A stretch of DNA of 55,181 nt from Planctomycetota bacterium (GTDB taxonomy: Bacteria > Planctomycetota > UBA1135 > GCA-002686595), in assembly GCA_016872715.1 (NCBI GenBank), contig VGZD01000010.1:1-55181 (forward strand), read 5' to 3'. Shown piece after piece: positions 46,970 to 55,181 of the stretch. Below the pieces are notes generated by a model, which had not been told where the DNA came from, made no database searches, and was given only the letters and a program-made list of their open reading frames with translations. Both the position numbers and the translations under genes were made by a program. The number at the start of each line of letters is the position of its first letter. The first letter of the stretch is position 1.

Positions 46970-49567
46970 ATGGGACACCTCGCCCCGATGAGCTGCCGCC
47001 CCGTACTCCTGCCCCTGTGCCTGGCCGCCGCGCTCGCCTCCCCGCTGGTGGCCCAGTCCGACGAGGACGCGGTCAAGCAGGACCTGCTCGACAAGCAGGC
47101 CAAGGAACAGGCCAACAAGGCCGCCGAAGCCGCCAAGGCCACCAATCAGGCCGCCATCGAGTCCTTCCCACGCGGGGGACAACCCCCGCTGCAGCCGCCC
47201 GCGGTGCCGGCCAACGCCCAGGGTAATGGCCAGGGTAACGCTCCAGCCAATCCGGCCGCCGGCCAAGACAACCGCGGCGGCGCGAGCGGCGCAGGTGCCA
47301 ACGCCAACCCGCGCGGTCAGGCCCCGCGCGCGGCCAACACCACCGCGGCCCCCGCTGCCAGCGGCGGCGGAGCCTCGGCGACGACGTCGAGCTCGGGTTC
47401 GGCGCAGGGCTCGGTTCCCAAGATTCAGGAGTCCGGGGACTTCTACATCCTGAACCTCGACGAAGAAGGTGAGTCCCTCGACCTGCTGTGGCTGACCAAG
47501 ATGTGTCAGGTCGCCACGGGCAAGAACTTCAACTTCGACCAGAAGGTGATCCAGCCCGCCCTGCTCGAAGCCAAGGTGCGCATGTTTGGCGAGAAGCGCA
47601 TCCCCAAGTCGGAGTTCTACGAGTTCTACCAGATCCTGATGTTCATCCACGGGTTCACGATCACCAAGGTCGGACCCGACCACCTCGCCGTCTTTCTGAT
47701 CCAGTCCTCGAGTCCCTCGCAGGCCGCCGCCGGCAAGGCGTTGTTGAAGGACGAGGCGATCTACATCCTGCCGGACGAGCTCGACAAGTACGCCGATCAG
47801 GTCGCGACGCAGGTCATGACGGTGCTGCACCTGCCGAACACCGACGTGCGCACGCTCGGCAGCTCGCTACGCGGCATCGTCGGCGGACAGGGCACCGAAC
47901 AGGCGATCATGCCCGTCGCCAACACGCAGAGCGTGGTGCTGCGCGGCTTCGCGCCGCAGGTCGTGTCGATCGCGCGCATCCTCAAGCTCGTCGACGACCT
48001 CGCCGGACAGGACACCGGCATCACGCCGCAGTTCGACGTGATCCCGCTCGAATTCGCGGCGGCGGAGGATCTCTCCGACATCCTCGAGCAGTTGCTCGAG
48101 GCGCGCAAGCGCGAGGCGCAGACCCAGCGTCAGGCCAACCCGCAGGGCGCGACGGGCCAGATCTCGGGCGGCGGCGGCGAATCGAAGATCCTCACCTACC
48201 CGCGCACCAACTCGCTGCTGGTGATGGCGCTCCCCGAAGACATGGCCGCCATCAAGGAGCTCGTCGCCCGCCTCGACGTCGAGGTCGTCGAGCCCGAGCG
48301 CACCTACCACGTCTACGCGCTCGACCACGTCAAGGCCGACGACCTCGCGGAGGTGCTCGAGGACTTCATCGAAGGCGCCTCGCGCGTGACGTCCGGCGGT
48401 GCCGGTGGCGGCCGCGCCGCCCAGCCCGCCGCGCAGGGCCTCTCCAGCCGCGACAACGAGGTGATCGTCGTCGCCGACGAGACCACCAACTCGCTGCTGA
48501 TCGCCGCCAGCCGCCGCCGCTACGAGGAAGTGGTCGAGCTGATCCAGCGCCTCGACCGCCGTCAGGAGCAGGTGCTGATCGAGACCGCGCTGATCGAGCT
48601 CTCGGGCAGCGATACGCTCGACCTCGGCGTCGAGCTCGGTGGCGCCAACCTGCCGGGCTCCGAGACCGGGAGCTTTGGGCTGACCAACTTCGGACTGTCG
48701 ACCTTCGAGGACTCCGATGGAGATGGGGTGTTCGACCAGCGCATCCCGCTCGACTCCGCGAAGGGGATCACCGCCGGACTGCTCGACGGCGACACCTTCA
48801 ACCTGCCGGTGTTGATCTCGGCGCTGCAGGGCCGCACCGACACCAACGTGCTCAACATCCCGAGCGTCTTGGTGACGAACAACGGCGGCGCGACGGTCAA
48901 GACGCTCGACGAACAGCCGACGACCCAAATCACCGCCACCGGCGTCGGCGGCCAGACGCAGCAGAACTTCAACGACTACCAAAAGGCCGGCATCACGATG
49001 GACATCTCGCCGTCCATCTCGGCGTCGGGCTACCTGCGCCTGCAAGTGTCGCTCGAGGTCGCGACCTTCCAAGGTGCCTCCAACGGCGCGATTCCCCCGC
49101 CGCGCATCACGCGCACGATCACCACGCAGGTCAACGTGCCCAACGGCGACACGATGGTCGTCGGCGGCATCATCGTCGACAACAAGGTGCGCGCGCGCTC
49201 GATGATCCCTTGGCTCGGCGACATCCCGCTGCTCGGCACGCTCTTCCGCCGCGACACCGACAGCGACAATCGAACCACGCTGTATTTCTTCGTGACGCCG
49301 CACATCCTGCGCGATCCGAACTTCTCGGACCTCGCGGAGATCAGCTACAAGAAGAAGCTGCAGGCCGCCGAGCGCATCGAGGCCGAGCGCGTGCGCATCA
49401 TCGATCCGAACTTCGGCAAGACCGAAGGCGCGGTGGACCTCGGCAGCTTCGACGTGCCGCTGTTCCGCAGCCCCGGCGCGGGCGAGACGACGACCGACAT
49501 GGTCGGCATCGATCCTTCCAAGCGCCTCGAGCCCGCGGCGGGCGGCGACACCAAGGACCCGAAGTAG
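46970..49567 (+). CDS. gspD: Type II secretion outer-membrane secretin
   Basis: 865 residues from the ATG at 46970; the ATG at 46988 (M-S-C-R-P-V-L-L-P) gives the usual signal-peptide form. A signal peptide ends near A-S-P-L-V-A-Q. Residues 35-150 are low complexity, rich in Ala, Asn, Gln, Gly and Pro. N0/N1/N2/N3 modules follow from about residue 155 (L-D-E-E-G-E, I-L-P-D-E-L-D-K-Y, V-I-P-L-E-F-A-A-A-E-D, Y-H-V-Y-A-L-D-H). The secretin core is near 600-800, with V-P-N-G-D-T-M-V-V-G-G-I-I and I-P-W-L-G-D-I-P-L-L-G-T-L-F-R. It forms the outer-membrane channel. It is first in a gsp operon with a promoter at 46881. The low-complexity insert is absent from E. coli GspD. Confidence 0.93.
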   Translation: MGHLAPMSCRPVLLPLCLAAALASPLVAQSDEDAVKQDLLDKQAKEQANKAAEAAKATNQAAIESFPRGGQPPLQPPAVPANAQGNGQGNAPANPAAGQDNRGGASGAGANANPRGQAPRAANTTAAPAASGGGASATTSSSGSAQGSVPKIQESGDFYILNLDEEGESLDLLWLTKMCQVATGKNFNFDQKVIQPALLEAKVRMFGEKRIPKSEFYEFYQILMFIHGFTITKVGPDHLAVFLIQSSSPSQAAAGKALLKDEAIYILPDELDKYADQVATQVMTVLHLPNTDVRTLGSSLRGIVGGQGTEQAIMPVANTQSVVLRGFAPQVVSIARILKLVDDLAGQDTGITPQFDVIPLEFAAAEDLSDILEQLLEARKREAQTQRQANPQGATGQISGGGGESKILTYPRTNSLLVMALPEDMAAIKELVARLDVEVVEPERTYHVYALDHVKADDLAEVLEDFIEGASRVTSGGAGGGRAAQPAAQGLSSRDNEVIVVADETTNSLLIAASRRRYEEVVELIQRLDRRQEQVLIETALIELSGSDTLDLGVELGGANLPGSETGSFGLTNFGLSTFEDSDGDGVFDQRIPLDSAKGITAGLLDGDTFNLPVLISALQGRTDTNVLNIPSVLVTNNGGATVKTLDEQPTTQITATGVGGQTQQNFNDYQKAGITMDISPSISASGYLRLQVSLEVATFQGASNGAIPPPRITRTITTQVNVPNGDTMVVGGIIVDNKVRARSMIPWLGDIPLLGTLFRRDTDSDNRTTLYFFVTPHILRDPNFSDLAEISYKKKLQAAERIEAERVRIIDPNFGKTEGAVDLGSFDVPLFRSPGAGETTTDMVGIDPSKRLEPAAGGDTKDPK

Positions 49568-49577
49568 GCAAGCGACC

Positions 49578-51281
<1,704 letters not shown>

Positions 51282-51288
51282 GCGCGCC

Positions 51289-52563
51289 GTGCCGATCTAC
51301 CAGTACAAGGCCTATGTCCAAGGTGGCGGCACCAAGACCGGCATCATCGACGCGGACACGCCGCGCGACGCGCGCGCCAAGCTGCGCCGCGACAGCGTGC
51401 TGGTCAGCGAGATCAGCGAATTGCGCGGCGGCCAGAAGACCGTCGTCGCCTCGGGCTCGGCGAAGGGCAAGGGGCCGGGCCTGTTCGCGCGCCTCAACGC
51501 CATCCGCGCCGCGAGCTCGGGGCCGAGCTCGGCGAATCTCGAGATCGTGGCGGCTGCGACGCGCCAACTGGGCACGCTGCTCGGAGCCGGGATCCCGCTG
51601 ATCGAGGCGCTCAAGGCGCTGATCGAGCAGACCGAGCACCGCGCCGCCCAGACGATGTTCCGCGAGATCCGCGAGCGGGTCAGCCAAGGTGCCTCGCTCG
51701 CCGACGCGCTCGCCGAGCACCCGAGTTGGTTCAACGACCTGTACGTCAACATGGTCCGCGCCGGTCAGGCGACGGGCAACCTCGACGTCGTCTTCACGCG
51801 CCTCGCCGACTACATGCAGGCCCAGCGCGCGCTGCGCCGCAAGGTCGTGAGCGCGCTCACCTACCCCGCGATGATGGTGGGCATCGGCGTGATCGTGGTC
51901 AGCATCCTGATGACGCTCGTCGTGCCGAAGATCACGGCCATGCTGACCGACACGGGCCAGACCCTGCCCGGTCCGACGCGCGTGCTGATCCTGATCAGCG
52001 ATCTCTTCAAGAACTACTGGTGGGCAGGGGCGCTGCTCATCGGAGCGATTTCCTTCACGTTCGAGCGCATCCACCGCAAGAACGGCGCCGGCCGCCTGTG
52101 GATCGACCGCACGCTGCTGCGCCTGCCCGTGCTCGGCGACCTGCTGCGCAAGCAGGCCGTGGCGCGCTTCACCCACACCCTCTCGACCCTCTTGCAGTCG
52201 GGCGTGCCCGTGGTGCAGAGCCTCGAGATCACGCGCAACGTGGTCGGCAACCGGGTGATCTCCGACGCCACCGAGCTGATCCGCTCGCGCATCGTCGAGG
52301 GCACGGACATCGGCACGCCGATGCGCGCCTCGGGCGCGTTCCCCGCGGTGGTGTGCTACATGGTCCAAGTCGGCGAACAGTCCGGCGAGGTCGAGCAGAT
52401 GCTCGATCGCATCGGCGCGGCCTACGACGAGGAGATCGAGATCACGACGGCCCGGCTCACCAGCGTGCTCGAACCGATCTTGATCGTCGTCCTCGCCTTG
52501 ATCGTGGGCTACATCGTCATCTCCATCGTGCTGCCGATCCTCAAGGTCGGGCAGATCCAGTGA
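51289..52563 (+). CDS. gspF: Type II secretion inner-membrane platform protein
   Basis: 424 residues from a GTG. Two T2SSF domains; the first starts at L-G-T-L-L-G-A-G-I-P-L near residue 92, the second at F-T-H-T-L-S-T-L-L-Q-S-G-V-P near residue 293. Hydrophobic segments around 200-220, 240-258 and 395-420 give the usual three membrane helices. G-E-Q-S-G-E is the conserved end-of-domain motif. It couples the GspE ATPase to pseudopilus growth. Follows gspE by 7 bp and precedes gspG by about 48 bp. Confidence 0.95.
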   Translation: MPIYQYKAYVQGGGTKTGIIDADTPRDARAKLRRDSVLVSEISELRGGQKTVVASGSAKGKGPGLFARLNAIRAASSGPSSANLEIVAAATRQLGTLLGAGIPLIEALKALIEQTEHRAAQTMFREIRERVSQGASLADALAEHPSWFNDLYVNMVRAGQATGNLDVVFTRLADYMQAQRALRRKVVSALTYPAMMVGIGVIVVSILMTLVVPKITAMLTDTGQTLPGPTRVLILISDLFKNYWWAGALLIGAISFTFERIHRKNGAGRLWIDRTLLRLPVLGDLLRKQAVARFTHTLSTLLQSGVPVVQSLEITRNVVGNRVISDATELIRSRIVEGTDIGTPMRASGAFPAVVCYMVQVGEQSGEVEQMLDRIGAAYDEEIEITTARLTSVLEPILIVVLALIVGYIVISIVLPILKVGQIQ

Positions 52564-52611
52564 ACCCGATCGTCACCGCTTCCTAGCCGCGCCACGCGCG
52601 GCCACACCACC

Positions 52612-53055
52612 ATGACCCGCTCTCTCCACCACCGTGCCCGCCGTTCGCGCGCGGGCTTCTCGCTCGCCGAACTGATGGTCGTGATCGTGATCCTCGGACT
52701 GATCGCCACGTTTGTCGTGCCCAACCTGCTCGACCGCCTGACCTTCGCTCAGAAGAAGAAGGCCGAAATGGACATCGCCGCCCTCGAGCAAGCCATCGAC
52801 ACCTACGCCATCGAGAACGGCGGGCGCTACCCCGAGGACCTACAGATCCTCGTCACGCCCGACGACAACGGCCGCACCTTCCTCAAGGGGTTCACCACGG
52901 TTCCCAACGACCCGTGGAACAACCCCTACGTGTTCGAGCCCGCCACCGGCGGCAGCACGCCCAAGATCATCAGCTTCGGCAAGGACGGCCAACCCGGCGG
53001 CGAGGGCGACGACGCGGACATCGACAATTTCTCGATGCGCAACAAGGAGAAGTAG
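52612..53055 (+). CDS. gspG: Type II secretion major pseudopilin
   Basis: 147 residues. The leader ends in Gly15, followed by F-S-L-A-E-L-M with the +5 Glu, then the hydrophobic helix. The body has the GspG hallmarks: Y-A-I-E-N-G-G-R-Y-P, D-P-W-N-N-P-Y and S-F-G-K-D-G-Q-P-G-G-E-G-D-D-A-D-I, which carries the conserved calcium-binding loop. So this is the main subunit of the pseudopilus. Followed by gspH after 4 bp. Confidence 0.96.
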   Translation: MTRSLHHRARRSRAGFSLAELMVVIVILGLIATFVVPNLLDRLTFAQKKKAEMDIAALEQAIDTYAIENGGRYPEDLQILVTPDDNGRTFLKGFTTVPNDPWNNPYVFEPATGGSTPKIISFGKDGQPGGEGDDADIDNFSMRNKEK

Positions 53056-53059
53056 GCCC

Positions 53060-53638
53060 GTGTCCGACGAGCAGTGCGCCCATCAGCGCAGCGAGGGTTT
53101 CAGCCTGATCGAGCTGATGCTGGCCATCTTGGTGCTCGCACTGCTCTCGACGCTCGTCTACGTCACCTGGGAGGCACTCCTGCCGCGGACGCGGCTCAAC
53201 TCTGCCGTGCGCGAGCTCGCCTCCACGCTGCAGGAGACGCGCTCGGACGCCGTCTCGCGTGGCGCCGGGTTCCGGGTCGAGTACTACTTCGAGGCCGAGG
53301 ACGGCCACCCGCGCGGATATCGCGTGATCACGCCCTTCCGCGCCGGCGGGGTCGGCGGCCTCGCGGTGAACGACGAGGAGCGCATGACGCTCGATTGGCA
53401 CGAGCTGCCCGAGGGCGTCGAGTTCCAGTCGATCACGGTGGCCGGACAATTGTTCAACCGCGGGCGCTGCGAAGTGCACTTCGACGCGCGCGGCAGCGCC
53501 AGCGACCACACGATCGTGTTGCTGCAACAGCCGTTCGAAAACGTCTACACGATCGAGGTGCAGGCGCTCACGGGCCTGATCCAGTTCCACGACGGCGAAT
53601 TCCTGCGTCGACCGCCGGAAGATCGGGACTTCCAATGA
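53060..53638 (+). CDS. gspH: Type II secretion minor pseudopilin GspH-like
   Basis: 192 residues from a GTG. The leader ends in Gly13, followed by F-S-L-I-E-L-M with the +5 Glu and the hydrophobic helix. The body is beta-rich, with a long basic-acidic loop (R-V-E-Y-Y-F-E-A-E-D-G) and a C-terminal F-H-D-G-E-F. Position between gspG and gspI and the GspH-type fold support the name; sequence similarity among minor pseudopilins is low. Its stop overlaps gspI as ATGA. Confidence 0.82.
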   Translation: MSDEQCAHQRSEGFSLIELMLAILVLALLSTLVYVTWEALLPRTRLNSAVRELASTLQETRSDAVSRGAGFRVEYYFEAEDGHPRGYRVITPFRAGGVGGLAVNDEERMTLDWHELPEGVEFQSITVAGQLFNRGRCEVHFDARGSASDHTIVLLQQPFENVYTIEVQALTGLIQFHDGEFLRRPPEDRDFQ

Positions 53639-54282
53639 GCGCACGCCGGTGGCGCCGCGGGTTCACGCTGGCCGAAGTCGCGGTCACGATCGCGCTGATC
53701 GGCCTCGCGCTGGCGTGGATGCTGCAAGTCCTCAACGCCGCCAAGCTCACGGCGGCCTACTCGCGCAACCTCAAGCTCTCGCGCGAGCTGGCGCTGCTCA
53801 CCCTCGGCCAGATCGAAGCCGGCGAGTATGCCGATGACCTCGACCACGAGCGTCTGGACGGCACCTATGCCGAGGAAGGCTATCCGGACTTCTCCTACGA
53901 GGTCGTGATCGGCGACGAGAACTTCCGTCCAGATCCCGCCGACCAGCGCGCCTTCGACAACTGGCAGGCCGAGCGCAGCCGCCGCGAGCGCGAGCGCCGC
54001 GCCGAGGACGCGGAGGAATCCGAGGAGGACGAAGGGCAGGCCTACGAGAAGATCCAGATCAAGGTGAGCTTCCCGAAGATTCAGGACATGCGCAACGACT
54101 ACATCCTCGAGCGCTGGCTGCCATGGCGTCAGCTGTATCCCGAGGAGGACGAGGACGCGGAAGCGGGCGCGGAGGGAGCCGATTCCACCGGCGCAGGCGG
54201 TGAGGGCGGCGGCAACGGCAACACGGGCAACGGTGGGCGCAACGGCTCGGGCGGTCAGGGACGTGGAGGCTCCTCGCGATGA
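53635..54282 (+). CDS. gspI: Type II secretion minor pseudopilin GspI-like with Gly-rich tail
   Basis: 215 residues from an ATG overlapping gspH by 4 bp. The leader ends in Gly9, followed by F-T-L-A-E-V-A with the +5 Glu. An Arg/Glu-rich helical part (R-S-R-R-E-R-E-R-R-A-E) and a low-complexity acidic-Gly/Asn/Ser tail of about 35 residues distinguish it from E. coli GspI (about 120 residues). The tail may be disordered. Overlaps gspJ by 4 bp. Named by position and prepilin type. Confidence 0.78.
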   Translation: MSARRWRRGFTLAEVAVTIALIGLALAWMLQVLNAAKLTAAYSRNLKLSRELALLTLGQIEAGEYADDLDHERLDGTYAEEGYPDFSYEVVIGDENFRPDPADQRAFDNWQAERSRRERERRAEDAEESEEDEGQAYEKIQIKVSFPKIQDMRNDYILERWLPWRQLYPEEDEDAEAGAEGADSTGAGGEGGGNGNTGNGGRNGSGGQGRGGSSR

Positions 54283-55181
54283 ACGGCGACGAACAAATCG
54301 TGCGTCCGAGGCGCCCGCGCTCGGGTTTCAGCCTCGTGGAGGTGCTGGTCGCGCTGATGATCGTCAGCGGCATCATGCTCGCGCTCACACAGCTGCTCGA
54401 GGCCACGCGCATCAGCCGCGACACGATCCACAACATTCAAGAGACCCAGCTCGCAGGTCCCGCGATCATGGACCTCATCGAGCGCGACCTGCGCGGGATC
54501 ATGGTCTACGACCGCGAGGCGGATCAGGCGCTGCGCGTGAAGAACCGCGTGCTGCTCGGCCGTGACGCCGACCGCATCGACTTCGTGACCACGACCGACA
54601 GCCTCGTGCTGACCGAGGCGGATCGCCGACTCGTGCGCGCCGACGTCAACGAAGTGGGCTACGCGTTGCGACTCTCCCCCGTCGATGACGAGTTCCTCGA
54701 GTTGTATCGGCGCGAGGACTTCGGGATCGACGACGAGCCCTTCGACGGCGGCACCTACACCTTCCTCCACGACCACGTGAAGCACCTCGAAATCGAGGTC
54801 TTCGACGAGGATGGACCCGACGTGGACGGCCTCGATGACTGGGGCGACGAGAACGAAGAGGACGTCGGCTTGCCCAAGCGCGTCGAAATCCGCCTGACGC
54901 TCGAGCTCGCGCCGCGCCTGTCCCACGAGCAGTTGCGGATCGCCCCCGCTGACAAGCGCATCGTCACCTACACCCGCATCGTGCGCTTCAGCGAGGACCT
55001 GCTGACGCAGATGGAAGTTCAACCGGTTCCGGTGGTACCGATCCTCTCGATCGCACAGGACAACGCCGCCGGAGGCGGAGGTGGCTCCGACACGGGCGGA
55101 AGAGGAGGAGCGAGCGGTGGCGGCCGTGGTCCCGGCGGTGGAGGTAGTGGCGGCGGCGCCGGCGGCCGCGCAGGCAACGGC
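54279..55181 (+). CDS. gspJ: Type II secretion minor pseudopilin GspJ-like (3' end beyond window)
   Basis: 301 codons without a stop; the rest is beyond the window. The leader ends in Gly16, followed by F-S-L-V-E-V-L with the +5 Glu. The body has E-x-D-L-R-G-I-M and a V-E-I-R-L-T-L strand near residues 205-211, as in GspJ/PulJ. The last 45 visible residues are almost all Gly, Ser, Arg, Ala and Asn. The gene overlaps gspI by ATGA. GspK and later genes would be expected after it. Confidence 0.82.
   Translation, partial: MNGDEQIVRPRRPRSGFSLVEVLVALMIVSGIMLALTQLLEATRISRDTIHNIQETQLAGPAIMDLIERDLRGIMVYDREADQALRVKNRVLLGRDADRIDFVTTTDSLVLTEADRRLVRADVNEVGYALRLSPVDDEFLELYRREDFGIDDEPFDGGTYTFLHDHVKHLEIEVFDEDGPDVDGLDDWGDENEEDVGLPKRVEIRLTLELAPRLSHEQLRIAPADKRIVTYTRIVRFSEDLLTQMEVQPVPVVPILSIAQDNAAGGGGGSDTGGRGGASGGGRGPGGGGSGGGAGGRAGNG

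Overview
The window is about 55 kb of very GC-rich bacterial chromosome, roughly 70% GC judging by eye. It is gene-dense, with no gap above about 235 bp between predicted genes, and many neighbouring genes overlap by ATGA or GTGA. I saw no tRNA, rRNA, CRISPR array, IS element, phage or integron gene. Housekeeping metabolism sits beside a type II secretion operon, a PilX-like/DUF7305 pilin operon, an ABC-GldG-DUF4340 cassette, an FHA-kinase fusion and a YwlE-type phosphatase fusion. This suggests Planctomycetota or a similar deep lineage; Myxococcota or Acidobacteriota cannot be excluded.

Layout: 1-4020 carries an OsmC-like protein (partial), a lipoprotein amidohydrolase, a short-chain dehydrogenase and aspartate-semialdehyde dehydrogenase. 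4243-6728 is an operon of two prepilin-like proteins and a PilX-like protein, followed by a HEAT-repeat protein and a four-domain S1 protein. 9482-11980 holds panB and an FAD-dependent oxidoreductase, then a methyltransferase on the other strand. 13185-20722 is a long minus-strand run: gap, pgk, a GT39-like glycosyltransferase, rpe, accD and a thioredoxin-like gene interrupted by one in-frame TGA. 20935-28839 runs on plus: tilS, a YggS-type PLP protein, an FHA/Ser-Thr kinase, a divergent nucleoside-phosphorylase-like protein, purN and a universal stress protein. 28799-42573 runs on minus: the MrfB/MrfA DNA-repair pair, the four-gene ABC cassette, dnaK and an NtrC-type two-component pair. 42630-46738 holds a YrdC-like/arginine-phosphatase fusion, a membrane spermidine-synthase-like protein and a PTS EIIA. 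46970 to the end is a type II secretion operon gspD-E-F-G-H-I-J, with gspJ cut by the window edge.

The most interesting observation is the TlpA-like gene at 13185-14231. Its only internal stop is a TGA exactly where the nucleophilic Cys of the thioredoxin C-G-P-C motif belongs, giving U-G-P-C. A 7-bp hairpin with a GGUC loop lies 31 nt downstream, as expected of a bacterial SECIS. I read the two apparent half-genes as one exported selenoprotein. Other points are a nucleoside-phosphorylase-like protein lacking catalytic residues, a YrdC-like/YwlE fusion with the arginine-phosphatase Thr, an MrfAB repair operon, and in-frame tandem repeats inside three unrelated genes (dnaK, a histidine kinase, a GldG-like gene).

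All calls rest on reading the sequence by eye and on family knowledge; no search was run.
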